Positions 27,531 through 36,972 are shown, counted from the stretch's first letter. The stretch is DNA of 64,000 bases from CAVXWV01 sp963695415 (GCA_963695415.1 CAVOGL010000003.1:186001-250000), one strand, 5' to 3'. Made by a program: numbers and translations. The notes: generated by a model not told the origin, from the letters alone.

Positions 27531-28570
27531 TGATTGCTCCTGAATTCGATGCGCCTGCCTTCATCCGCTGATTTCTGTGCCAGGAGGCTGGCTTCGGTGA
27601 CGGTGAAGATATCGTCTGTGGGTAATAGTGATTCGGTTCCTGTCAGGATATGGTTTACGAAATCACTGAAGACCTGCCGGTCGCACTTGGTGGGAACCTG
27701 CTGCTCCCCATCAGTCTCCTGATTGGTCAGGAACACCTTTCCCTGGCGGACCTCGATGACTCCCTGCGTGCCAGCTGCACGGATACGATCATCCCCGTGG
27801 GAGCTGGCGGTACCCGGACGCAGGTAATCCAGGCTGACAGAAGCGCTGATTTCTCCCTCGAGCTCGAACTGGCACTGTGCGCTGATTTCTAAATCCCCAT
27901 TCCCGTTATTGAAGCGGCGGGATTGGACTGCCGAGACGGACCGGAATCTGGCGCCGCTGAACCAGTATATCCAGTCGATGGCGTGGCTTCCAACCCAGGG
28001 GATTGTACCGCCATAGGTCTCTCTTCGGGTGTAATATTCGGGTCGCTTCCCAAGTTTATAAGATTTTTGCGCTTGCATTAAGCGCACTTCCCCAATGGCT
28101 CCATTTTTTACAGCCTGCCAGGCAGTATAAAAAGCTGGGTCATAGCGCAAACCCATCATTGCTCCAAAATGACATCCGTCAGATTTTGAACAGGCATCTG
28201 TTAATTGTGCCAGAGATTCGATCGTGGTAGCGACCGGTTTTTCGCAGAACACGTGCAGGCCACGCTCCAATGCTTCGATGCTCATGGACGCGTGAAGTTG
28301 GAACGGTCCGCAGATGCTGACAGCATCAATGTCTGGAAGATCGAGGAGTTCGCGGTAATCGGCATATAAGCGTGGTTTGCATCCGATCGATTCGCACTTC
28401 GCAAGTAGATCCCGGGCATCATCTTCTTCACAGCCCATGGTGATTGCTGTGATGCTTACTTCGGGCAGTCGCCCGGGGGTATTGCCAGGGACGCCTTCTG
28501 AAGATAACTTTTGAAGACCCTCGAATACATATTCCTGGTGACCCCGGTCGCCGATTAGTGCCAGGTTCAT
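27527..28570 (-). CDS. Gfo/Idh/MocA-family dehydrogenase
   Basis: 347 residues. Rossmann start MNLALIGDRGHQEYVFEGL, the DIDAVSICGPFQLHASM segment and CEKPVATT with the catalytic Lys place it in the Gfo/Idh/MocA family. A C-terminal substrate domain follows (YGGTIPWVGSHAIDWIYWFSG). Substrate unknown. It is the first gene of a two-gene unit with the overlapping dehydrogenase downstream. Confidence 0.88.
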   Translation of the reverse strand: MNLALIGDRGHQEYVFEGLQKLSSEGVPGNTPGRLPEVSITAITMGCEEDDARDLLAKCESIGCKPRLYADYRELLDLPDIDAVSICGPFQLHASMSIEALERGLHVFCEKPVATTIESLAQLTDACSKSDGCHFGAMMGLRYDPAFYTAWQAVKNGAIGEVRLMQAQKSYKLGKRPEYYTRRETYGGTIPWVGSHAIDWIYWFSGARFRSVSAVQSRRFNNGNGDLEISAQCQFELEGEISASVSLDYLRPGTASSHGDDRIRAAGTQGVIEVRQGKVFLTNQETDGEQQVPTKCDRQVFSDFVNHILTGTESLLPTDDIFTVTEASLLAQKSADEGRRIEFRSNQ

Positions 28571-28670
28571 AAGTTTGCTCCTGATTCAATAGCGTAAATG
28601 CGGTCACAACAAGATACAATAATTATCCAAATTCGTCAATGTGTTGCAGGCGTTCATGCAAATCTTTTTG

Positions 28671-28676
28671 TATAAT
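28671..28676 (+). promoter_or_regulatory. Candidate -10 box of galT
   Basis: A perfect TATAAT 40 bases before the galT start. The best -35-like element, TTGCAG at 28644-28649, is 21 bases upstream, too far for a standard promoter. Confidence 0.4.
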
Positions 28677-28716
28677 ACGATCTGCTTAAATCGGGAGTCT
28701 GGATCAACCCTGGTGA

Positions 28717-29845
28717 ATGGAAAAAGGAATGAATGCTGACATAAAACTTAATCTACCTCACCGCCGTTACAACCCCTTGATACGAGAATGGGTGCTGGTG
28801 TCCCCTCACCGCGCCCGGCGTCCCTGGTTGGGACAGGTGGAAAAAACCCAATCCATTACCATCCCAACGTATGATCCTGATTGTTATTTGTGTCCGGGCA
28901 ATACCCGGGTTGGCGGGGAGAAGAATCCAGAATACATTTCAACATTCGTTTTTGACAATGACTTCCAGGCGCTGCTCACCCCGCAGAGGGCAGCACAGGA
29001 ATTGGACTCGAACGGCATATCCAGCGTTGCTTGAACCGGGTCAGGACCATAGAACTCATCTGGATGACGATTTATTCGTTGCTCAAGCAGAATTTGGGTT
29101 GAGCCGTGTGGTGTGTTTTTCCCCACGCCATGATCTTTCCATCCCGAGGATGTCGCAGCTTGATGTGGAGAATGTCGTGCGAACCTGGATGGAACAGACC
29201 AGGTTATTGGGGGAGATGGATTTTATCCAGTATGTGCAGGTGTTTGAAAACAACGGCGCTATGATGGGCGCCTCCAATCCGCACCCCCACAGCCAGATTT
29301 GGGCAGCCAGCAGCATCCCCAATGAGCCTGCCAGGGAGATTGCGGCACAGAGCGAGTATCTGCAGCGCAATGGGACCTGCCTGCTTTGCCGGGTGCTGGA
29401 ACAGGAGAATAAACTCGGCGAACGAGTGGTGGCAGCAAACGAATTGTTCACCGCCGTGGTGCCTTTTTGGGCGGTTTGGCCCTTCGAGGTGCTCCTGGTA
29501 TCCAGCCGTCATGTATCATCGATGACGGATTTGTCGGCTGGCGAGGTGACGGGACTTGCTCAAATCCTGCGAGAAATCACCACACGATACGATAATCTAT
29601 TCCAGGTACCCTTTCCTTATTCGATGGGTTTCCACCAGGCGCCAGCGGACGATCTTTCCCATGAAGAGTGCCATCTTCACGCGCACTACTATCCGCCTCT
29701 GCTGCGCTCAGCCACAGTACGCAAGTTTATGGTGGGCTATGAGATGCTTGCCATGCCGCAGCGTGACCTCTCCCCGGAGGCTTCAGCTCAGCGATTGCGA
29801 GAGTTGAGCAGGATACACTACCGAGAGGTGACAAACGACCTCTGA
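28717..29845 (+). CDS. galT: Galactose-1-phosphate uridylyltransferase, frameshifted
   Basis: Two frames make one GalT of about 375 residues. The first carries RRYNPLIREWVLVSPHRARRPW, YLCPGN and FVFDNDFQALL, then ends in a stop at 29034. The +1 frame continues with RVVCFSPRHDLS, the active-site NPHPHSQIWA (nucleophilic His), MGFHQAP and HLHAHYYPPLLR. GalT exchanges UMP between UDP-glucose and galactose 1-phosphate in the Leloir pathway. The shift lies between about 28975 and 29035 and fits one extra base. It probably reflects a sequencing error, since the rest of the protein is well preserved. The HAD gene follows with a one-base overlap. Confidence 0.9.
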
Positions 29846-30603
29846 TGGTTAGGAAAGGTGAACAGATCGATGCTGTCATTTTTGACCTGGGAGACACCCT
29901 GATGTATTTCTCTGGAGAGGTGGAGCCAGCTTTTGACCTTGCTGATGAGCAGCTGTACAGTTCGTTGGTCGCCAACGGGGTCAATCTGGATAGGGCTTTA
30001 TTTCTTAACGAATACCGCCGGAAGATGGTCGAATATTATCGGAACCGGGAAATTGACCTGGTTGAAAGCACCAATTTCAAAGTCCTGCAGGATGTACTTG
30101 ATGGATTTAGCGCTGGGTCACAGCCGGAAACAGTGCTAAGGCGCTGCCTTGCGGAAATGTATGCGGTTTTCCAGGCTCTATGGATACCAGATCCGGACGC
30201 GATTGAAACCTTACAAATATTGAAGTCACGCGGTTACCGCCTGGGGTTGGTTTCGAACGCTGCCGATGATGCCAATGTCCAGGTTTTGATCGACAAAGCC
30301 AGGATCCGCCCTTTTTTCGACAAGATCATCACCTCTGCGGGATTGGGATTACGCAAGCCTGCCCCCATGATCTTCAAGCCACTGCTGGATTTGTGGCAAA
30401 TTCTGCCCGAGAGGATCGCCATGGTCGGAGACACTCTCGGCGCGGACATCCTCGGCGCGGAGAATGTGGGTATGTTCAGCATTTGGGTCACTGCTTATGC
30501 TGATAAACCCGGCAACCGTGCAAACGCAGGCAAAATCCTGCCACGCGCAGTGGTAAATGGTCTGAAGGATCTTCCTGGGCTTCTCAAAGGACTTGGCAAG
30601 TAG
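29845..30603 (+). CDS. HAD-family hydrolase
   Basis: 252 residues. HAD motif I is DLGDTLMYF (Asp nucleophile and acid), motif II is LVSNAADD, motif III is the Lys in LGLRKPAPMIF, and motif IV is MVGDTLGADILGA. A helical cap domain lies between I and II, as in the phosphoglycolate-phosphatase-like subgroup. It should remove phosphate from a small metabolite in the cytoplasm. The ATG at 29845 overlaps the galT stop, so a role in sugar-phosphate turnover is likely but unproven. Confidence 0.88.
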   Translation: MVRKGEQIDAVIFDLGDTLMYFSGEVEPAFDLADEQLYSSLVANGVNLDRALFLNEYRRKMVEYYRNREIDLVESTNFKVLQDVLDGFSAGSQPETVLRRCLAEMYAVFQALWIPDPDAIETLQILKSRGYRLGLVSNAADDANVQVLIDKARIRPFFDKIITSAGLGLRKPAPMIFKPLLDLWQILPERIAMVGDTLGADILGAENVGMFSIWVTAYADKPGNRANAGKILPRAVVNGLKDLPGLLKGLGK

Positions 30604-30649
30604 AACGGATCTGGGCTGATATAGTCAGCACACCCGCTTTAAGGTAACC

Positions 30650-31933
30650 TTATTCTTCCGGGGAAATCTCAGGTGTAAACGGTTCTGTCATTTCGTTCGG
30701 GCGTGGCTCGAGTTTAAGGGGAATTACCTGCTCTTTCCCATCACGCAGCACCGTCAGTTTTACTTCATCACCGGGATTTGCTTTCAGGGCGATATATACG
30801 AGCAGATCGTCGAATGAATAGATGGGTGTATCATTGATAGCGATAATGATATCCCCACCAATTTCTACAGTTCTTCCCTCGTAGGTCGACTGTCTTTGTG
30901 TGCCCCTCAGACCGGCTTTCGATGATGGACCATCACTAAAAATAAATGAAAGATACGCTCCACGGTCAACAGGAAGATCCATCGCCGCAGCTGTTGCCCA
31001 ATCCAGGTCTCTTCCAGACACGCCCAACCAGGACCAGGTGTAAATCCCGTCTTTCACCAGGGAAGGGACGACTCTCTTAAGAATGCTTGACGGGATGGCG
31101 AAACCTACACCACTGTTAGCGCGTACATCATTCTCAGTGCGGATTTGGGCGTTAACGCCGATTACTTCTCCCTGGAGGTTGAGCAGTGGTCCACCGGAAT
31201 TGCCGGGGTTGATGGGTGCATCTGTTTGGATTGCCATTGGAATGCTAAAGGTGTTCAAGGCAGGGATTGTTCGCCCAATAGCACTGACTATGCCGCGCGT
31301 CATGGTGCCGTCAAACCCGAACGGGTTCCCGATCGCGACCACGGTCTGCCCCGCCTGTACTATGGAATCGTCCCCAAGGGTTAGCGGGGTGATGCCCGGA
31401 GGAAGGTTATCGACGTGGATAACTGCCAGGTCGCTGTTGAAATCAGTGCCGACCAATTCTGCTGGTCGGGTAGAAGCATCTGAAAAGGTAACTTCCAGGG
31501 CATCAGAGCCATGCACAACGTGTGCATTGGTGACGATATTGCCATCCATATCGATGACGAAACCCGAGCCCTGAGAAAATCCGATCAATGAGTTTGCCTG
31601 TTCTACGAATGCGGTGATATTAACTACGGCTGGATTGGCACGCCGGTAAAGCTCGATAAGTAGGGATTGTTCATCCAGGATTTGAACCGGGATATCTATT
31701 GCGTCCTGTTCTGGTACCATTACCGCGGAATCATCAACCTGAAAGGCTTCATCCTGGACAGCAGTTTCCACGGTCGCTTCGATCGGTGCGATTTCGATTA
31801 AATTAGTTTCTTCATTGCCCGCTGGTACGTTTGGTAAGATCGTCTGGCATGCCAGGCTGGCAGCCAAAAGCGCTGTGATAGCCAGTATAACTGGCAGCTT
31901 TTTATTCCGACGGTTTGCTTTATGATGATCCAT
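30650..31933 (-). CDS. HtrA/DegP-type serine protease lipoprotein
   Basis: 427 residues. After a basic start and hydrophobic stretch comes a lipobox, LAASLAC, so the protein is probably membrane-anchored outside the cell. The trypsin-like domain shows the triad: His in TNAHVVHG, Asp in FNSDLAVIHVD, Ser in NPGNSGGPLLN. One PDZ domain (about 320-410) follows. Such S1C proteases degrade or hold misfolded exported proteins. ATG 31933 is chosen because GGGA lies nine bases before it and the signal then has normal length; GTG 31963 and ATG 31948 are alternatives. Confidence 0.92.
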   Translation of the reverse strand: MDHHKANRRNKKLPVILAITALLAASLACQTILPNVPAGNEETNLIEIAPIEATVETAVQDEAFQVDDSAVMVPEQDAIDIPVQILDEQSLLIELYRRANPAVVNITAFVEQANSLIGFSQGSGFVIDMDGNIVTNAHVVHGSDALEVTFSDASTRPAELVGTDFNSDLAVIHVDNLPPGITPLTLGDDSIVQAGQTVVAIGNPFGFDGTMTRGIVSAIGRTIPALNTFSIPMAIQTDAPINPGNSGGPLLNLQGEVIGVNAQIRTENDVRANSGVGFAIPSSILKRVVPSLVKDGIYTWSWLGVSGRDLDWATAAAMDLPVDRGAYLSFIFSDGPSSKAGLRGTQRQSTYEGRTVEIGGDIIIAINDTPIYSFDDLLVYIALKANPGDEVKLTVLRDGKEQVIPLKLEPRPNEMTEPFTPEISPEE

Positions 31934-32031
31934 TCGATTCAATCCCATGTCCCTTATTTTCACGATAAAAAAGTATATCGTCGAATGTTAAGAGGCATCT
32001 GAAAACAGGATAAGAATAGTGGGAATTTTCC

Positions 32032-33051
32032 CTATCCCTTAACAGCGTTGAGAAAGTCTGCAAGGCATCCATAAGCCGTGGTATGTGGTCCGGGGTTTTC
32101 TTCCAGCACCGTCAACCTGCCGAGAACGTCCGTGGTGAATTGAACGATGCTTGTTGTTCCTTCTGTCCAATAGAGTGGTGAGTCAGGCTCCACAAGCTGG
32201 GGTGAGACCATAGCCTTCACCTCGCTGCTGCTCACCCGTTGTGCCGTACAGATTAACTTCCAGCGTTTGCCAGACTGGCGCGCCTGTTCAATCTCTACAG
32301 GTCCAATATCCCGGATACCCTGTCGATGCACTTCCTGGGGTTTCAGTGGGATATCCATCAGCACGGTTACCAGCGCTGCCACTTTGACGCTTGCGTCCCA
32401 ACCGTCGATATCACCGCTCGGGTCGGTTTCGGCGATGCCGATATCCTGGCAGTGAGAGACAGCCTGTTCGAAGCCATCGCCCCCCTCCATCCTGGAGAGA
32501 ATCATGTTGGTCGTTGAATTGAGGATGCCATCGAAACGCTCCAAACGGGCTGCGGGCAGAGTGTCGCGGAACAGCGAGAAGATTGGACAGCCATCCATGA
32601 CCGTCGATTCGAATAAAAACCGCCTTCCGTGTGCTTTTGCCAGCTCACTGAGCTGTCTGTAAGCATGCACGACTGGACCTTTGTTGGCGGTGATGGCGTG
32701 CATACCAAAACCGATTGCCGTACGCAGGTGGTCGATGGCGGGCTGCCCGGTTTCATAATTTACCGGTGAATTCTCGAAAAGCACATCTGCGTGGCAGCGT
32801 TGGATGAAATCGAAACTGTCCTTGCATTCTGCAACGGTGGTTAACTCGCTCAGGTTTGAGCTGTTGATTGCTCGTTTAAGATCCAGCCCATTTGGGTCGA
32901 TAGCGGCGCCGTGGCGATGCGTGTAGATTCCGGTGACAGCGTAAGTGATCGCGTAGCGATCCAGGATTTCTTGACGCTGATCAAGCAGCAGCTGCGCGAG
33001 GGCTTTGCCCACATTCCCAAAGCCGATGAGTGCCAGGTTGAAATGTGTCAT
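32032..33051 (-). CDS. hom: Homoserine dehydrogenase
   Basis: 339 residues, the short form without an ACT domain. NAD(P)-binding start ALIGFGNVGKALAQLL, ENSPVNYETGQP, ITANKGPVVHAYRQL with the catalytic-site Lys, GILNSTTNMILSRM, and ETDPSGDIDGWDASVKVAAL are typical. It reduces aspartate semialdehyde to homoserine for threonine and methionine synthesis. Lack of ACT suggests no feedback control through that domain. It follows the kinase-like gene of the three-gene system after 19 bases, so the four genes may form one operon. Confidence 0.93.
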   Translation of the reverse strand: MTHFNLALIGFGNVGKALAQLLLDQRQEILDRYAITYAVTGIYTHRHGAAIDPNGLDLKRAINSSNLSELTTVAECKDSFDFIQRCHADVLFENSPVNYETGQPAIDHLRTAIGFGMHAITANKGPVVHAYRQLSELAKAHGRRFLFESTVMDGCPIFSLFRDTLPAARLERFDGILNSTTNMILSRMEGGDGFEQAVSHCQDIGIAETDPSGDIDGWDASVKVAALVTVLMDIPLKPQEVHRQGIRDIGPVEIEQARQSGKRWKLICTAQRVSSSEVKAMVSPQLVEPDSPLYWTEGTTSIVQFTTDVLGRLTVLEENPGPHTTAYGCLADFLNAVKG

Positions 33052-33070
33052 GTTGAGTTTCCTTGTTGTG

Positions 33071-33823
33071 TTAAATTGCTGGCCAGGGATAGGGTCTCCG
33101 GTCGAATTGTGGATGTGGAAATGTGTTCGATGTGCATAGTTCCAGGGCGCGCTTCTCCATTGCCCTCAATTCCACATTGGACAGGTAGCGTGATAGCATT
33201 GCGCGCATGTTATTGCCTTTATTTGATAGGATATCGCCAGTCTCTGGCATTGCCAGCTCAGCTTGAAGCCGCTGCAGGTCTGCCACAAGCTGTACCGGGA
33301 AATCTTCTCCGGCAAAATCCCAGATCACCGTACGCAGCTTGTCGTCCGAATGGAAACATACTCCGTGGTCGATGAGCCAGATATGATTGTTCTCATCGAA
33401 CAAGATGTGGCTGCCTTTGCGGTCGGCGTTGTTGATCAGCAGGTCAAACAGCACTGTAGGGCGTAAGCGCTGCAGGTCTTCGGCTGACAGGTTGAAATAA
33501 TGGTACTCAGGGTCGTGTTCTATATATAACTGGATTGATCCGGGTCCGATGGGGGCCTTCCGCCGGTAAACCGTGGGTGGCACCAGGTCCCAACCCAGCG
33601 CCTGGCTGGTCCAAAATGCCGCTGCCTCTCTTTTTGCCAGGGATGCTGTGGGAAAATCCCATAATGGGCGTTCCCCTTTTGATGGTTTATAAACTGCCTG
33701 GAGGGTTTTCTCGTTCTGCGTGACTTCTACGAGGAAGGTATAGTTGGAACCCCAAAGAAATTCGCCCTTGATTGTGATCTCACCTTGCTGCAGGATATCG
33801 AGTGCGTCAGTGTTTGTGACCAT
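33071..33823 (-). CDS. PI3/4-kinase-like SCO1664-family protein (TIGR03843 type)
   Basis: 250 residues. The family, known mainly from Actinobacteria and Chloroflexi, has remote similarity to phosphatidylinositol 3- and 4-kinases. Kinase-like marks are visible: a candidate nucleotide-binding Lys in VYKP (46), the catalytic loop NNADRKGSH (132-139, Asp134) and the metal-binding IDHG (Asp152). Length is normal. ATG 33823 lies inside the upstream DUF3090 gene (17-base overlap), which supports coupling. The substrate is unknown; the linked phosphomutase suggests a small phosphorylated compound. Confidence 0.88.
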   Translation of the reverse strand: MVTNTDALDILQQGEITIKGEFLWGSNYTFLVEVTQNEKTLQAVYKPSKGERPLWDFPTASLAKREAAAFWTSQALGWDLVPPTVYRRKAPIGPGSIQLYIEHDPEYHYFNLSAEDLQRLRPTVLFDLLINNADRKGSHILFDENNHIWLIDHGVCFHSDDKLRTVIWDFAGEDFPVQLVADLQRLQAELAMPETGDILSNKGNNMRAMLSRYLSNVELRAMEKRALELCTSNTFPHPQFDRRPYPWPAI

Positions 33824-34334
33824 TCTTCTTGGGACAGAAGTGACCCTCCGGTTCCATAGGCTCTCCACACTGCGGGCAGGTGGGTCTGCCGCGAGATGCG
33901 ACCTCCATCCCCCAAAGGCACATCGCCCGGATCTGGGAGCGGGTGCACCAAAAGCGCACAACGCGTGAGTCTTCAGGACTGTTTCCTTCGCTGACAACTT
34001 CTCGGGTGATCAATACAACCAGGTCCTCTTCAGCCTCATAACCCAGACCCAATTCACCCACCCGGAAAAGCGGATCCACGGGAGGGTGGATGTGCATTTT
34101 TTCTTCAGTGTAATCGCCCGATGCATCGAGCAATTCGGGATACTTCTCGTAGATCTCGCTAAGGAATTGTTCCAGCCCGATCGCCAGAGATTGGATTTGT
34201 ATTTTTTCCACAATTAATGTGACAGTGCGTTCATCCTGCCAACCCTGGATGTAAAAGACCCTTTTCCCGGGTGGACCGATGGCGTCTGTGGTTATGTGGG
34301 TGACCGGTCGCAGGTCGATTTCGGTCGCGGGCAT
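33807..34334 (-). CDS. DUF3090 family protein with C-terminal zinc ribbon (TIGR03847 type)
   Basis: 175 residues. A beta-rich body (GPPGKRVFYIQGWQ, VTLIVEKIQIQSLA, LGLGYEAEEDLVVL) ends in CPQCGEPMEPEGHFCPKKNGH, a zinc-ribbon-like CxxC...HxC arrangement. This is the DUF3090 pattern. No biochemical role is known; it always appears with the kinase-like and phosphomutase-like partners, which flank it here. Start GC-rich region is preserved from MPATEIDLRPV. It overlaps the kinase-like gene by 17 bases. Confidence 0.88.
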   Translation of the reverse strand: MPATEIDLRPVTHITTDAIGPPGKRVFYIQGWQDERTVTLIVEKIQIQSLAIGLEQFLSEIYEKYPELLDASGDYTEEKMHIHPPVDPLFRVGELGLGYEAEEDLVVLITREVVSEGNSPEDSRVVRFWCTRSQIRAMCLWGMEVASRGRPTCPQCGEPMEPEGHFCPKKNGHKH

Positions 34335-34435
34335 AAGTTCTCCATATTCAATAGCACAATAAGTGACTTGGCAGCTTCATTAAGTAACGCATGGAGCGAT
34401 ACCATCTGTTCCAGCGATTTACCGAGTATACCAGA

Positions 34436-35059
34436 TCAGGATTTTAACAGGTTTAGAGTTATATCAGCATTCAGATTCATTGCTGCCAGGTGAGCGCCGA
34501 ACTCACCCATGTGCAGGATGCTGATAGAAGCGGTCGAGATCACCAGGCGTTGGAAATTATCCAGCGGTAAGCCGAGGAAATATGCGATCGCCAGCTTGAT
34601 CGGATCGGAATGGGACACACAAACAATCAGGTCCTTGGGGTCGTGTTTTGCTGCCAGAGCCAGAAGCTCGGTGCTGATGCGAATCTGGGTATCTGCGAAA
34701 GCCTCACCGCCTGGGAAACGGAATACAGAAGGATTTTGCTGGACCACGCGCCAGGATTTTTTCTTGCTCACGGTTTTTAATGGCTTATCTTCCCATTTTC
34801 CGATCTCGGTCTCCAGCAGTCCATCACGGATGATGACATCCTGGTTCAACGCCTTTGCGATCGGTCTGGCGGTCTCCCGGGCGCGCTTGATCGGGCTGCT
34901 GTATACGGCTTTTATTGGTGCTCCGCTCAGCATCTTTGCCAGACCGTCTGCTTGTTGTTGTCCGCGCTCGTTCAGAGGAATCCCCGGCTTCCGACCAGCG
35001 AGGCGGTGTTTCTTGACATAATCGGTCTCGCCGTGGCGGACCAGTAAGATGGTGGGCAT
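34436..35059 (-). CDS. Histidine-phosphatase-type phosphomutase (MSMEG_4193 type)
   Basis: 207 residues of the phosphoglycerate mutase superfamily. The catalytic LVRHGETD (His phosphorylated during catalysis) is at the N-terminus; SSPIKRARETA and the second His in VCVSHSDPIK complete the site. By context with the kinase-like and DUF3090 genes it belongs to the MSMEG_4193/TIGR03848 subgroup, predicted as a phosphomutase or phosphatase acting on the kinase product. ATG 35059 is chosen because GGAGG lies ten bases upstream; an in-frame upstream extension has no such site. Confidence 0.88.
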   Translation of the reverse strand: MPTILLVRHGETDYVKKHRLAGRKPGIPLNERGQQQADGLAKMLSGAPIKAVYSSPIKRARETARPIAKALNQDVIIRDGLLETEIGKWEDKPLKTVSKKKSWRVVQQNPSVFRFPGGEAFADTQIRISTELLALAAKHDPKDLIVCVSHSDPIKLAIAYFLGLPLDNFQRLVISTASISILHMGEFGAHLAAMNLNADITLNLLKS

Positions 35060-35201
35060 GGTGTTTTTTCCTCCGCAAAGTGATAGTGACTTTGTATTGT
35101 AACCCATACTGATATTGCCCGGAATTGCCCCTAAGCAAACCATCATATAGTCGCTTGTGAATTGTGAGTTCTATTTTTTATTGTCATTCCAAACACCTGT
35201 T

Positions 35202-35363
35202 TGTCATTCCGAGTGGAACGAGGAATCCCTATAACCTTTACCTCTCCATACCTGCATGGGTAGCTCCATGATGAACGCCTCAGGGATCCCTCACTCCGTT
35301 CGGGATGACAATAAGCCTTGTCGGGATGACAACAAGCTTGTCATGCCGAGTGGAACGAGGAAT
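35202..35363. repeat. REP-like inverted repeat plus a further copy
   Basis: The 29-base arm at 35202-35230 (TGTCATTCCGAGTGGAACG...) matches, with a few mismatches, the inverse complement of 35282-35310, giving a long stem-loop with a 51-base loop. A third copy of the arm in direct orientation lies at 35339-35363. Similar CATTCCGAG...GAGGAATCC elements are dispersed in many bacterial genomes. The 589-base gap 35060-35648 holds this element, short repeats and a palindrome, and no gene that I can support. Confidence 0.7.
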
Positions 35364-35540
35364 GCATGCCCGGCAGGAGGTTTTTCCACCCGCGCCCCTG
35401 TTGGGAAACAACCTGCTGGCGGCATCTAACCTTAACCAAATCCGCTTATACGGCTGCTGATCAATACCGTCTGGAAGATTGTTTCAATCGTCACTTTATG
35501 GTCACCGCCTGCTTCCAGCACCTCATACACCATGCCCCCA

Positions 35541-35582
35541 AATCTGCGCAATCTGTGTTCCACACAAAGTTTGAACGTTCAA
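35541..35582. promoter_or_regulatory. Palindrome TTGAACGTTCAA before the catabolic operon
   Basis: A perfect 12-bp palindrome at 35571-35582, centred on CG as in operators of LacI-family regulators, 66 bases before the operon's first start codon. Just upstream, 35541-35559 holds a fragment (AATCTGCGCAATCTGTGTT) of the dispersed repeat seen elsewhere in the window. No regulator gene of that family is in the window. Confidence 0.4.
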
Positions 35583-35648
35583 CAAATCTCCTTTTGAGGT
35601 AAAATGTCCGGGACCAATTCGGGTCAATTTCATTTCACCGAGAATCCT

Positions 35649-36917
35649 ATGAAAATCCCAATCGCAATCATCGGCTGTGGGGGGATGGGCAAACGCCACC
35701 TGTTCGGCATCCAGGAGCTGATGCAGACCTCATTGTGCAACGTCGAACTCGTCGCCGTCTGCGACCTGCGCGCCGACAACGCCGAACACCTGGGGGATGA
35801 AGCCGAGTCCCTGCTGGGCTATCGTCCCGCCGTTTTCTCCACCATGGAGCGCATGCGACAGGAGTTCCCGCAGCTGCAGGCGGTCATCGTTACCACCGAC
35901 GCCGGCTCGCACCACAAAGTCGTCAGCGCTGCCTTCGAGCTGGGCTGGCACGTGCTCTGTGAAAAACCTCTCGGTCTAACCCTGCGCGCATGCAATTCCA
36001 TCCTCGCTGCCCAGGCTGCCAGCGGCAAGACCCTCAGCGTGGCTGAAAACTACCGCCGCGATCCCATGAGCCGCCTGACCCGCGCCTTGCTCGATGCTGG
36101 AGCCATCGGCGCACCGCAGATGTTTCTCGACATCAGCGCCAGCTCTGGCAGCCAGATCATCATCACGCCCTGGCGTCATAAGAAAGAGTCCGGCGGCATG
36201 TTGCTGGACGGAGGCGTGCACAATGCTGACATGATGCTCTACTACATGGGGGATGTCGAGGAAGTTTATGCCCAGGTAGCTCTTTTAGAGAAGACTCGTT
36301 ACAAGCCCAAAGACGCCGGCGCCCTTTCGGATTATTACAACCACTGGTATGCCGAGATGCCCGATTCCATCCAGGCAACCGCCGAGGACACCATGCTGGC
36401 GCTGTTAAAGTTCAAGAACGGGACCATGGGGCAGTGGACCCAGAGTTACGCCGCCCACGGGAGGGGTTTTGGTCACAAGGCGATTTATGGTCAAAAAGGT
36501 TCCATGATCCCCGGCGGCACCCGCAATGGTGTTTCCCCCGTGCTGCACCTCGACAACGTGGGAGATTCCCGGCAGGAGCCCATCACTGGTGATGCGCTGC
36601 TCGAGCTGGTACCCGATTACAGCCTCGACCCCATAACCTCCGCCCTGTTCGCTTCGGAACGCCCCACCTCATACTCCGTGCCCTTCCAGGCAGCCGACCG
36701 CAAGCTGCTGGCGATCGAGATCCACGAGCTTGCCGATTGTGTCATCCATGCCAGGACGCCTGAGGTGGACGGGCTGGTCGGGCGCCGCGCCGTGGCAATG
36801 TGTTACGCAGCTTTCGAATCGGGCTTGTTGAACCGACCCGTCTCCCTGGATGAGATCGAAGCGGAAGAAAAGGACCAGTTCGAGCACGAGATCAACCTCC
36901 AGCTGGAGCTTTTGTGA
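35649..36917 (+). CDS. Gfo/Idh/MocA-family dehydrogenase, first gene of catabolic operon
   Basis: 422 residues. Rossmann start KIPIAIIGCGGMGKRHLFGI, the family motif CEKPLGLT with catalytic Lys, and GGMLLDGGVHNADMMLYYMG in the substrate domain. Likely oxidises a sugar, cyclitol or sugar acid with NAD(P). ATG 35649 starts at the conserved beta-strand; ATG 35604, 15 codons earlier with GAGG upstream, is possible. The next gene starts 55 bases after its stop, on the same strand. It resembles, but is not clearly, an inositol-type dehydrogenase. Confidence 0.88.
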   Translation: MKIPIAIIGCGGMGKRHLFGIQELMQTSLCNVELVAVCDLRADNAEHLGDEAESLLGYRPAVFSTMERMRQEFPQLQAVIVTTDAGSHHKVVSAAFELGWHVLCEKPLGLTLRACNSILAAQAASGKTLSVAENYRRDPMSRLTRALLDAGAIGAPQMFLDISASSGSQIIITPWRHKKESGGMLLDGGVHNADMMLYYMGDVEEVYAQVALLEKTRYKPKDAGALSDYYNHWYAEMPDSIQATAEDTMLALLKFKNGTMGQWTQSYAAHGRGFGHKAIYGQKGSMIPGGTRNGVSPVLHLDNVGDSRQEPITGDALLELVPDYSLDPITSALFASERPTSYSVPFQAADRKLLAIEIHELADCVIHARTPEVDGLVGRRAVAMCYAAFESGLLNRPVSLDEIEAEEKDQFEHEINLQLELL

Positions 36918-36972
36918 GCAGAAGAGACCCTTTAATGGTGGATTTTATCGTTATCTTCAGGAGAGTGCTTTG

